A DNA stretch of 6,505 nucleotides from a candidate division TM6 bacterium UASB124. GTDB lineage: Bacteria; Babelota; Babeliae; Babelales; RVW-14. Shown in pieces: positions 1 to 6,505 of this stretch (its first letter is position 1; every line of letters starts with the position of its first letter). The stretch covers positions 1-6,505 of the forward strand of contig CAMBZK010000067.1 in the NCBI GenBank assembly GCA_945872225.1, given 5' to 3'. Made by a program: the position numbers and the translations under genes. The notes beneath the pieces were generated by a model, which did no database searches, had not been told where the DNA came from, and saw only the letters and a list, made by a program, of their open reading frames with translations.

Positions 1-263
1 TCCACGTAAGTGGTAACGTACAAGCTGTTGGATACCGCATTTACACACAAAAACAGGCAACGAATCTCAACATTCAAGGGAGCGTGCAAAATACTGATGA
101 TGGTAGCGTCCTTATCTATGCCTGTGGTGATTCAGACAGCTTAGAAAAATTTATTGATCACTTATATAAAGGCACAGCAGGCTCACTGGTTGATGATCTT
201 CTTGCCGAGCCTTTTATTAATGAAAAAGACTTCAGAGGTGTTTTCAGAATTATTGGAGACTAA
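1..263 (+). CDS. acyP: Acylphosphatase, 3' part (5' end outside the window)
   Basis: Acylphosphatase hydrolyses the carboxyl-phosphate bond of small acyl phosphates in the cytoplasm. The first whole codon is at base 3, and 86 residues are visible before the TAA at 261-263. The fragment opens with the family signature in the form VSGNVQAVGYR; the phosphate-binding arginine is visible residue 12. The second signature, GSVQNTDDGSV, follows with the catalytic asparagine at visible residue 30. The 18-residue spacing between Arg and Asn equals that of the human enzyme (Arg23, Asn41). The usual family length is about 90-100 residues, so only about 5-12 N-terminal residues are missing. The usual QGV and GFR are here QAV and GYR, which are mild changes. 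The gene ends 17 bases before the bamA start, so the two are probably co-transcribed. The link between their functions is not obvious. Confidence 0.88.
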   Translation, partial: HVSGNVQAVGYRIYTQKQATNLNIQGSVQNTDDGSVLIYACGDSDSLEKFIDHLYKGTAGSLVDDLLAEPFINEKDFRGVFRIIGD

Positions 264-267
264 ATTA

Positions 268-273
268 TAGAGG
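268..273 (+). promoter_or_regulatory. Ribosome binding site that fixes the GTG start of bamA
   Basis: The bases TAGAGG lie 7 bases before the GTG at 281. The next in-frame candidate, an ATG at 296, would be 22 bases away, which is too far. The GTG start is therefore preferred. Both starts leave a usable signal peptide, so the choice does not affect the function call. Confidence 0.55.
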
Positions 274-280
274 TACAAGC

Positions 281-3172
281 GTGCTCCCTGACCGAATGTT
301 TAAGAGGTTACTACTCTTCTTGTTTTGTCTCTTGCTTCATAACTTTTGCTATGCAGCAAGCACGATCTATGGTGGCAACCTTGCTACTTTTTTTGCAACC
401 CACCAAAACCCAGACGAGCAAGCAATTACCATTGATGCTATCGGATTCACGGCAGATGTTCCGCTCAGTCGACATGAGTTTTTTTATATCACCGATTTAA
501 AAGAGCGCACAACGATTACCAAGCATGATATTGATAATGCCTATCGACGATTAATGGCAAAAAACCGTTTTGCTTCGATTGCGTTTGATACCCACCAAAA
601 CGGCGCTGCTACTAATTTACATGTACAACTTTCTGGCTTGTGGGTGTTTAATAAAGTAACTATTCAAGGAATCTGGTTTGGCTCTTCTTCGCTTGCTAAT
701 TTATACCTCCAGCAGCCCGGTGAGCCTTTTGATGCACTCATTCATGAAGAATCAATAAAAAATATTGAAACACACTTACATGACCAGGGTTTTTTACATT
801 GCTCTATCAAAGATACGCTCTTGTATAACCAGCAAACAAAAATGATTACGGCAAAGCTACTCATAAAAAAACGCAAGCAATATAAAATGGCATCTCTCAA
901 TATCGTTGCTAAAAATGACCCTTCTCATAAAACAATTACACTACTACGAGCAACTATCAAGCAAGCAAAAGAAGACCTTGTGGGTAACTATTTTTCAAAA
1001 AAAGCACTCATTAAATGTGCTCAACGCTGCAAAAATATCTTAAAAAAGCATAGCTATAGCGGTATTCGTGTTTTCCATACAAAGAAAATCGATCACCAAA
1101 ACGCTCGTGTTACGGTCTCCCTGCGTATCCAAACAGAAAAACAACGCAACATCACTTTTACTGGCAATACCATACTCAGTACGCCCTATATTTTAGATGA
1201 TATTGTTGCACAACAAATTCCTGAGTGGCTCTTCTCGCCAGATGTATTGGCTCAACAGTTACTCCATGAGTACTTTAAAAAAGGCTATTGGCGCGCACGT
1301 ATTTCATACAAAAATACAGGGCCAGATGCTTACCATTTTACCATCATAGAAGGAGACCCAATCCCGATTTCTGGGATCGAAATTCATGGCCCAACACAAC
1401 CACTCCCAAAGCCCGTTGAACTACTTATTGAAAAAATAAAAGGTGTTAATGCCGACCAGGCAATGATTAGTATTATTTTGGACGAAATTAAAACGTGGTA
1501 CCTAAGCAACGGCTATTGGGATTTTTCAGTTAACAATAAAGACTTTGTAAAAAACAGTGACCATAAAAGCTACACTATGAAGCTGCACCTCACGGAAGGA
1601 AAACAGCGATTTTGGGCTGGCTTTAAAATAAAAAATAACAAAGCACTGGCTCAACATGAGTTTTTTAGAAAATTTAGAAAGCCAACCCCTGATCAAAAAA
1701 TACCTTGCAATATTGCGTGGGTAAGCGAGCAACGACAATTTATTTTAAACCACTACCTGCAACAAGGTTATTGGTATGCTGAAGTACACCCAAATATTAT
1801 TGCTATCAAGGCCACAGGCAGTCAGACACAAGAATCAGAACGTGTGTTTATCGTATGGGAAGTCCAACCAGGCCCACAAGTACGGTTTGGCAAAATTATT
1901 ACACAGGGCTATACCAGCGTACCGTTTCACCGCATTCAAAAGCATGTCATGTTTGCCGAAGGCGATGCTTGGGATCGAAAAAAAATAGAGCTCTCACGCA
2001 AAAAATTGCGCCAGCTTAATGTGTTCAAATCAATTCATATTCAGCCAGCACAGTTGTCAAAAAAACAAAGCCGAAAAAATATTTTTATCAACCTTGTTGA
2101 TGATGACCCTATTGAGCTACGCGCACGTGTTGGTTACTATTTTAACAGTGGCAATAGAATTTTTAATGAGCAGAATACGGCCAAAATTGGAGCCTCATTT
2201 ATTGTCAAAAACCCTACACACCGAGCAGACAGATTTGGCATTGAAGGCGATTGGAATAATTTTGAACGTAAATTTGCTATGCACTACCAACAACCAGCAC
2301 CACTTGATCTGAGCGGTACCGGCAAAGCGCTGATCTACTTAAACCAATTAAACCACCCTGTTGAAATTAAACACAGTGGGTCAGCGTATCAGGCTCTGGT
2401 TTATGGCGCAAAAGGGGCTCTTGAAAATGAGTATAAAGAGCACTATTTCTGGAATATTGGCTTTGGCAATGAGTGGGCAACTATTACAAAGGTCAAAGGC
2501 AATCTAAAGTTTGATCACCATTTACTCAACAAAGTCCTTCCTTCATTTTTTATAGAACCACGTATCACCATTGATAAGCTTGATGACCGCATCAACACCA
2601 CCAAAGGGGCACTAACACAAGCATCGATTAAATTCATTATCCCAGAGCGCAATGGTGATATCGAAGCAAAAATCTGTTTTGAACAAGCACTGTTTTTTCC
2701 ATTGCACGAGCGCCTCGTCCTTGCTAGCCATCTTAATATTGGCCACATCTTTAGAGGCAAATTTGATAAAATCATGCCTCATGAGCGCTTCTATCTTGGC
2801 GGCCCGACAACGGTGCGAGGCTACGGGCAAGATTCCATTCCACCACTAGGTACTGCGCAACTTATCGTAAACGGTGAAACAATCACTGATTACACCATTC
2901 AAGGTGGCAGCTCCATGATCAATGGCAATCTAGAACTACGCTATACCCTCTATAAAGCACTTGGCATCACGCTCTTTCAAGATATCGGTATTTTGAGCCA
3001 AGAGGGCATAGAGGGCCTAAAAAAACGGTGGTACCCTGGATCTGGTTTTGGTATCAGGTACAAAACACCTATTGGATCAATTCGCTTTGATACCGGCTGG
3101 AAATGGAAAAAACGCCTACCGCTTGATAGCATGGCCCCTGAATTTTATATAACATTCAACGAAGCATTTTAA
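281..3172 (+). CDS. bamA: Outer membrane assembly factor BamA (Omp85 family), long form with about seven POTRA-like repeats
   Basis: BamA folds and inserts beta-barrel proteins into the outer membrane; its POTRA domains face the periplasm. The 963-residue product starts with a signal peptide (basic R5-R9, hydrophobic 10-24, cleavage near A25/A26). Seven POTRA-like units follow at about 49-117, 121-202, 204-287, 289-360, 361-441, 443-532 and 534-610. Most have the helix-ending Gly-aromatic motif before a beta strand: GYW occurs at 335, 411 and 496, and G170-F is a variant. The barrel runs from about 611 to 963. It holds the diagnostic loop-6 motif LGGPTTVRGYG with R846 in VRGY, and the protein ends in phenylalanine, as outer-membrane barrels usually do. 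E. coli BamA has five POTRAs and 810 residues, so this one is long. TamA or another Omp85 paralogue is possible, but TamA has only three POTRAs. The start is GTG. Confidence 0.9.
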   Translation: MLPDRMFKRLLLFLFCLLLHNFCYAASTIYGGNLATFFATHQNPDEQAITIDAIGFTADVPLSRHEFFYITDLKERTTITKHDIDNAYRRLMAKNRFASIAFDTHQNGAATNLHVQLSGLWVFNKVTIQGIWFGSSSLANLYLQQPGEPFDALIHEESIKNIETHLHDQGFLHCSIKDTLLYNQQTKMITAKLLIKKRKQYKMASLNIVAKNDPSHKTITLLRATIKQAKEDLVGNYFSKKALIKCAQRCKNILKKHSYSGIRVFHTKKIDHQNARVTVSLRIQTEKQRNITFTGNTILSTPYILDDIVAQQIPEWLFSPDVLAQQLLHEYFKKGYWRARISYKNTGPDAYHFTIIEGDPIPISGIEIHGPTQPLPKPVELLIEKIKGVNADQAMISIILDEIKTWYLSNGYWDFSVNNKDFVKNSDHKSYTMKLHLTEGKQRFWAGFKIKNNKALAQHEFFRKFRKPTPDQKIPCNIAWVSEQRQFILNHYLQQGYWYAEVHPNIIAIKATGSQTQESERVFIVWEVQPGPQVRFGKIITQGYTSVPFHRIQKHVMFAEGDAWDRKKIELSRKKLRQLNVFKSIHIQPAQLSKKQSRKNIFINLVDDDPIELRARVGYYFNSGNRIFNEQNTAKIGASFIVKNPTHRADRFGIEGDWNNFERKFAMHYQQPAPLDLSGTGKALIYLNQLNHPVEIKHSGSAYQALVYGAKGALENEYKEHYFWNIGFGNEWATITKVKGNLKFDHHLLNKVLPSFFIEPRITIDKLDDRINTTKGALTQASIKFIIPERNGDIEAKICFEQALFFPLHERLVLASHLNIGHIFRGKFDKIMPHERFYLGGPTTVRGYGQDSIPPLGTAQLIVNGETITDYTIQGGSSMINGNLELRYTLYKALGITLFQDIGILSQEGIEGLKKRWYPGSGFGIRYKTPIGSIRFDTGWKWKKRLPLDSMAPEFYITFNEAF

Positions 3173-3191
3173 TGTTTAGCGAGCATGACGC

Positions 3192-4337
3192 ATGAATTTT
3201 TTTGTCCTCATTGCCAGCTTTTTGTTATGCATAACACCACACCTCTCCCAAGCAAGCACCTATTGCCATACAGCTAAAAACAGCTACCAAAACGATATTT
3301 CATGCTGCATTGCTGATATAAAATTTGATGGCGAACGTATTTTTATTTGCGAGTTTGGTGAGGGGATAGAGTCTCGCTTTAAAGGGTATGATGCGCTCTA
3401 CGGCACAGGATCAATGTGGCGCATGATCTGGCAATCGCTAGCAAATTTCAACATGCCGCTTCACTACATTGGCACAACATTTTTAGAGGCACCAAAAACA
3501 GACAAAACGTTTGCTTATGATACGTTCAAGCACTATGGTCGCACCAGTGATACACTTGCAGACTTCACTAAGTACTGCAGCTCAAAAAAAATGCTCTCCC
3601 AAAAACACATGGTGATTGCTCACAGCATTAAACAATCTGCTCAATCAGTCTACAAACTACAGGAGCCAAGCCCTGATCTTATTATTTTTGGCAAGGCAAC
3701 GAGCAAGCATGTCCGCAGTAAACAAGCAACAAATAGGCTTTTTGTCTCGCCCTTTTTAAAACAGTTTAAGCCCGCAACCTTAGAAATTGAAAAAAAATAT
3801 AGCCCTGCATTAGCAGCAGAAATTATAGAGGCTATACCGAGTGATTTTTATGTTATTAAGCCACCTTGTTGTGCGCTTGGCCAAGGGGTGATTTTAATAC
3901 CAAAAGAAGAGCTTGACCGAACGCTTAAGCTCATTATTGATCATAAAAAAGAGCTGTCCCCAAAAAATAGCCCCAGCGCCTACCGTTACTGGGAAAAAGA
4001 TAAAAGTGCGAGCATCATGGTTGAAGCATTTGCTTCGTCAAAAACAATTATGTCTCAGGGCAAACCTTTTGACGCTACCCTTAGAGCCGTCTTTATTATC
4101 AGTAATCTGAACGGCACCATCGGCATTCAGCACTTAGGGGCTTATTGGAAATTGCCCATTAAGAGCTTAACTGAAACGGGCTCTTTTATGGAAAAACACA
4201 AATCATCTATTTCAAGCTCACGCGTCTCATCAGCACCTGTTGATGTTAGCGATTATAAAATCGTTTGCGAGCAACTCAACCTGCTCTTGCCTGTACTCTA
4301 TGAAGAGATGCTTAAGCTCATGCCAAATAACTCATAA
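3192..4337 (+). CDS. Exported ATP-grasp-like protein of unknown substrate
   Basis: I do not recognise the exact family. The 381-residue product begins with a hydrophobic stretch (3-16) and a likely signal peptidase I site, SQA|S after residue 21. The basic n-region normally expected is missing. An unusual block, CEFGEGIESRFKGYDALYG (53-71), follows. The C-terminal half looks like an ATP-grasp fold: YVIKPP with K223 as possible nucleotide-binding lysine, a glycine-containing loop at 226-232 (CCALGQG), MVEAF at 276-280, FDATLR at 293-298 and GAYWKLP at 316-322. The usual late acidic-Asn metal motif is not clear, so activity is uncertain. Cysteines at 25, 38, 39 and 53 could form disulfides if the protein is exported. 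The ATG is 19 bases behind the bamA stop, with only a weak GAG at 3181-3183 as ribosome site. The ATP-grasp call is inferred from motif pattern alone. Confidence 0.6.
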   Translation: MNFFVLIASFLLCITPHLSQASTYCHTAKNSYQNDISCCIADIKFDGERIFICEFGEGIESRFKGYDALYGTGSMWRMIWQSLANFNMPLHYIGTTFLEAPKTDKTFAYDTFKHYGRTSDTLADFTKYCSSKKMLSQKHMVIAHSIKQSAQSVYKLQEPSPDLIIFGKATSKHVRSKQATNRLFVSPFLKQFKPATLEIEKKYSPALAAEIIEAIPSDFYVIKPPCCALGQGVILIPKEELDRTLKLIIDHKKELSPKNSPSAYRYWEKDKSASIMVEAFASSKTIMSQGKPFDATLRAVFIISNLNGTIGIQHLGAYWKLPIKSLTETGSFMEKHKSSISSSRVSSAPVDVSDYKIVCEQLNLLLPVLYEEMLKLMPNNS

Positions 4338-4449
4338 TAACTACCAGAGACCTAAAAACAGAAGAGCCGGATACTATTTTAAATAGTATCCGGCTCTTCT
4401 AATTACTTACATTAGTAGCCTCTTAAGCTGCACCTTTTGCCGACAGCAA
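4338..4449. other. Intergenic region between convergent operons
   Basis: This 112-base gap separates the two facing gene clusters. Its only clear structure is the 41-base palindrome at 4360-4400. The part from 4401 to 4449 holds no gene or motif I can support. Confidence 0.7.
4360..4400. terminator. Bidirectional intrinsic terminator, perfect 20-base palindrome
   Basis: Bases 4360-4379 are the exact reverse complement of 4381-4400, with a single base (T4380) at the centre. The stem has a GC-rich middle (GAGCCGG / CCGGCTC) and an AT-rich tip, so the real loop is probably a few bases wider than one. On the - strand the hairpin is followed by TCTTCTGTTTTTAGG, a fair U-tract. On the + strand the tract is weaker, TCTTCTAATTAC. 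It sits where both operons end, and so probably stops transcripts from both sides, with the nrd operon better served. Confidence 0.85.
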
Positions 4450-5034
4450 TTAAGGCGAATCAAGACATAGTCGGTCAAAATAACCCACGTAACCACGAGG
4501 TAAAACGGCTACTCCTAGTGCGTAACGAAAAGTAGCATTAACTACTTCTTGCACACGAACATTGTCATCAGCAAAAACAATCACCAGCTCTGGCCTGGCC
4601 TCGCCTAGTGCCGATGACCGCAACCTTATGGTATAGGCATTTGGCACATTGCCCAGAACATCTTCTTTCTCTTCGACAACTGCACAAACTATGCTATGTG
4701 CTTCTGCTTGGCCTGGTAGCAAAATAGCTCTCAGCCTAGTAGCAGCGCCTATCGCATCAGGGCTTGTGCCAAGAACTACAGGAATTTCGCGAACTACCGA
4801 AGCAGGAAAAGTGTCTCGGCGATCATCAGTGGCCGCAAGAACTGGAGCGGTTTCTCCAGCGGCACAATAAGATGCCGCCATAGAGTTTCCATGGCCTGGT
4901 AACTCTCCATCACAAAAATCTACCCCTTCAGGGAGATCTTCACCAACAGACACATCAGCACAAAACGCTCGACCAACACTGATAGCCATTGCCAAGGTTA
5001 ATAACAAAAACTGTTTCTTAGTCAATCTCATCAT
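4450..5034 (-). CDS. Small exported protein of unknown function behind nrdB
   Basis: I recognise no family. The 194-residue product has a clear signal peptide: basic R3-K7, hydrophobic 9-20, likely cut after A23 (GRA|F) or A26. There is no lipobox. The mature part is rich in Ala and Val and nearly free of lysine (only K6, K7 and K123 in the whole protein), unlike the Lys/Ile/Asn-rich neighbours. Cysteines at 41, 57, 117 and 190 could form disulfides in the periplasm. The C-terminal part (about 115-188) alternates hydrophobic and charged residues like a small alpha/beta domain. The gene lies 15 bases after the nrdB stop, so it is probably transcribed with nrdAB, but an export signal argues against a direct role in nucleotide reduction. 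Two ATGs are adjacent; the one at 5031 is better spaced from GGAG and would remove one residue. Confidence 0.72.
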   Translation of the reverse strand: MMRLTKKQFLLLTLAMAISVGRAFCADVSVGEDLPEGVDFCDGELPGHGNSMAASYCAAGETAPVLAATDDRRDTFPASVVREIPVVLGTSPDAIGAATRLRAILLPGQAEAHSIVCAVVEEKEDVLGNVPNAYTIRLRSSALGEARPELVIVFADDNVRVQEVVNATFRYALGVAVLPRGYVGYFDRLCLDSP

Positions 5035-5035
5035 G

Positions 5036-5040
5036 CTCCA
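5036..5040 (-). promoter_or_regulatory. Ribosome binding site of the small exported protein
   Basis: The - strand reads TGGAG, then one base, then ATGATG. The gap is 1 base to the first ATG (5034) and 4 bases to the second (5031). The second ATG is therefore the more likely start. Confidence 0.45.
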
Positions 5041-5049
5041 ACAATTAGT

Positions 5050-6060
5050 TTAATCCCAGCTCAATGAGCCAGCTGTTTGATATTCTGTAACACGCGTTTC
5101 AAAAAAGTTTTTCTCTTTTGCCAAGTCTGTTGCTTGCGACATCCATGGAAATGGATTTTCTTTAAAGAACAGCTTTGGCAAGCCAATACGCTCGAGACGG
5201 CGGTCAGCCATATGCTCAACATAAATGCAGAACTGTTCAGCGTTTATACCCAACAAGCCTTGAGGACAAGCATCGTATGCGTAGCGGCGCTCTAGCACCA
5301 CAGCCTTTTCAATCAAGCTCACGATAGTATCTTGAAACTCTGGGGTCCATACTGCAGGATTTTCTGCAATAATCGTATTAATCAAATCGCAACCGTAAGC
5401 AAGATGTAAACTTTCATCGCGCATAATATACTCAAACTGCTCACCTAAACCAACCATTTTTTGCTGGCGTTTAAGCGCAAGCATCATAGCAAAACCTGCA
5501 TAGAAGAAAATGCCTTCCATGATCACGTAAAAACCAACAATATCAAAAATAAATTTTTGAATATTTTCCGTTCCTACCGGCTCAAAATTAGGATCAAAAA
5601 TCGACTTGGTAAGCTCGACAACAAAATCATCTTTTTCTTTAATCGAAGGAACCGATTGATACATGTTGTAAATGTAATCAGGATCAAGGCCAAGCGAATC
5701 ACAGCAGTAAATAAAGGTATCAGTATGAACAGCCTCTTCAAATGCCTGCCTAAGCATGTATTGGCGACACTCTGGATTTGAAACATGACGATATACTGCC
5801 AGCACAATATTATTGGCAGTGAGGGACTCTGCCGTTGAAAAGAACCCAAGGTTCCACAAAATAAGCTTACGCTCAAGCTCGGTCAACGCAGTTGGCGACT
5901 GCCATTGCTCAACGTCTCTTTGCATTGAAACTTCTTCAGGCGTCCAGTTATTGGCAACGCCAGATTTATAATATTCGCGCGCCCACAAATACTTCATGGG
6001 TAAAATTTTGTTTGGATCAGTGCTGGTATTATTAATAATGCCATCTTTTTTCATTTGCAT
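5050..6060 (-). CDS. nrdB: Ribonucleotide reductase small subunit, class Ic (chlamydial-type, no radical tyrosine)
   Basis: NrdB supplies the oxidant that starts radical-based reduction of ribonucleotides by NrdA in the cytoplasm. The 336-residue protein is full length (the Chlamydia trachomatis protein has about 346). All six metal ligands are present: E78, E109, H112, E182, E216 and H219. The residue four after H112, where E. coli has radical Tyr122, is F116. With E78 in place of the E. coli aspartate (Asp84), this matches class Ic, whose known member uses a Mn/Fe cofactor. Ligands, F116, Y118, Y211 and C-terminal Y327 all sit 11 below the chlamydial numbering. W39 fits the radical-transfer tryptophan. 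The C-terminus, which docks in NrdA, ends SLSWD. The start at 6060 has AAGGAG 5 bases upstream; an ATG at 6054 is an alternative. nrdA ends 22 bases upstream. The metal content is inferred from sequence only. Confidence 0.95.
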   Translation of the reverse strand: MQMKKDGIINNTSTDPNKILPMKYLWAREYYKSGVANNWTPEEVSMQRDVEQWQSPTALTELERKLILWNLGFFSTAESLTANNIVLAVYRHVSNPECRQYMLRQAFEEAVHTDTFIYCCDSLGLDPDYIYNMYQSVPSIKEKDDFVVELTKSIFDPNFEPVGTENIQKFIFDIVGFYVIMEGIFFYAGFAMMLALKRQQKMVGLGEQFEYIMRDESLHLAYGCDLINTIIAENPAVWTPEFQDTIVSLIEKAVVLERRYAYDACPQGLLGINAEQFCIYVEHMADRRLERIGLPKLFFKENPFPWMSQATDLAKEKNFFETRVTEYQTAGSLSWD

Positions 6061-6065
6061 AACAT

Positions 6066-6071
6066 CTCCTT
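6066..6071 (-). promoter_or_regulatory. Strong ribosome binding site of nrdB
   Basis: The - strand carries a perfect AAGGAG in the short nrdA-nrdB gap, 5 bases before the ATG at 6060 and 11 before the ATG at 6054. It supports separate initiation of nrdB within the operon. Another ATG overlaps this region, but its frame closes after four codons. Confidence 0.65.
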
Positions 6072-6082
6072 GTTTATAAAAA

Positions 6083-6505
6083 TTATTGGCAGGACTCGCA
6101 CTCAGGATTTTGTATATTACATGCAGCCGGTGCGCTTAATGACATATCTGATTCTACTGCATAGCTTGAAGCGCGATACGCTTCTGCCGGAGTTGTAGCT
6201 AATTGGCTGTCCTTACTATATTCACGTTTTTGGGTATAGCCAAACTTTTTTGCGTCAAGTGTTGATTTCTCAACTTGGCTTGCACCAAGCGTACGCAAAT
6301 AATACATAGTTTTAACACCACTACGCCATGCTGTCATATAAATATCATGGAGCTTTTTACCCGATGTCCCCAACATAAAAACGTTATGAGATTGGCTTTG
6401 GTCAATCCATTTTGCGCGCACTGCGGTAATCTGGACCAACCACTCAGCATCAAGCTCAAATGCTTCACGATACTTATCTTTAATGTACTGTGGGATGGCA
6501 TCGAT
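6083..6505 (-). CDS. nrdA: Ribonucleotide reductase large subunit, C-terminal 140 residues (gene runs off the window)
   Basis: NrdA binds and reduces ribonucleoside diphosphates. The reading frame is open to the window edge at 6505, so the apparent first start codon inside it is not the true start. The visible part includes KWIDQSQSHNVFM (visible residues 32-44), a strongly conserved block of class I large subunits. The tyrosine pair of the radical pathway follows in MYYLR (visible Y68-Y69, bases 6299-6304; equivalent to Y730/Y731 of E. coli). The flexible tail ends in ECESCQ. Its cysteine pair (visible 136 and 139, with another at 129) is the shuttle that re-reduces the active site with thioredoxin or glutaredoxin. 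The active-site cysteines and any ATP-cone lie outside the window. nrdB follows after 22 bases. Confidence 0.95.
   Translation of the reverse strand: MDAIPQYIKDKYREAFELDAEWLVQITAVRAKWIDQSQSHNVFMLGTSGKKLHDIYMTAWRSGVKTMYYLRTLGASQVEKSTLDAKKFGYTQKREYSKDSQLATTPAEAYRASSYAVESDMSLSAPAACNIQNPECESCQ

Noticed and set aside
2515..2849. Overlapping open frames on both strands inside bamA
   Set aside because: They lie wholly within the well-supported bamA barrel region, lack a ribosome site and show no recognisable protein features.
4423..4449. In-frame continuation after the stop of the small exported protein, reading LSAKGAA before a second TAA
   Set aside because: It could suggest stop read-through, but eight codons between two stops are common by chance and no read-through context is visible.
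5461..5876. Open frames on both strands within nrdB
   Set aside because: They overlap the conserved metal-ligand region of nrdB in other frames; the NrdB reading is certain.
5574..6060. R2-like ligand-binding oxidase instead of a true NrdB
   Set aside because: Those proteins also lack the radical tyrosine, but this one keeps the C-terminal NrdA docking tail with Y327 and follows nrdA directly, so it is a reductase subunit.
6083..6439. A short stand-alone gene starting with TTG at 6439
   Set aside because: The same frame stays open to the window edge and reads as the conserved C-terminal part of NrdA, so it is a fragment of a longer gene.

Overview
The window holds two convergent gene clusters that meet at a palindromic terminator near 4360-4400. 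On the + strand lie the end of an acylphosphatase gene, a very long BamA/Omp85 outer-membrane assembly protein with about seven POTRA-like repeats, and a 381-residue protein that has a signal peptide and ATP-grasp-like motifs. On the - strand, read from the right edge, lie the 3' end of nrdA (class I ribonucleotide reductase large subunit), a complete nrdB (small subunit), and a small exported protein of unknown function. The genes in each cluster are only 15-22 bases apart, so each cluster probably forms an operon. No stretch longer than 300 bases is gene-free, and I see no RNA gene, insertion sequence or CRISPR array.

Organism: an outer-membrane (diderm) bacterium with an AT-leaning genome and Lys/Ile/Asn-rich proteins. 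The NrdB is strikingly like that of Chlamydia: it has phenylalanine where most small subunits carry the radical tyrosine, and all the metal ligands sit at a constant offset from the chlamydial numbering. The BamA and its neighbours do not look chlamydial. A host-associated lineage such as Candidatus Dependentiae (TM6), or another protist-associated group, is my best guess. This is inference only; no taxonomic marker gene is present.

How the genes work together: the right-hand cluster makes deoxyribonucleotides. NrdA carries the active site and redox tail, and NrdB carries the metal cofactor that starts the radical. The left-hand cluster is built around the cell envelope. BamA inserts beta-barrel proteins into the outer membrane, and the next gene encodes a protein with an export signal. 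The two least explained genes are this ATP-grasp-like protein and the small Ala/Val-rich exported protein behind nrdB.
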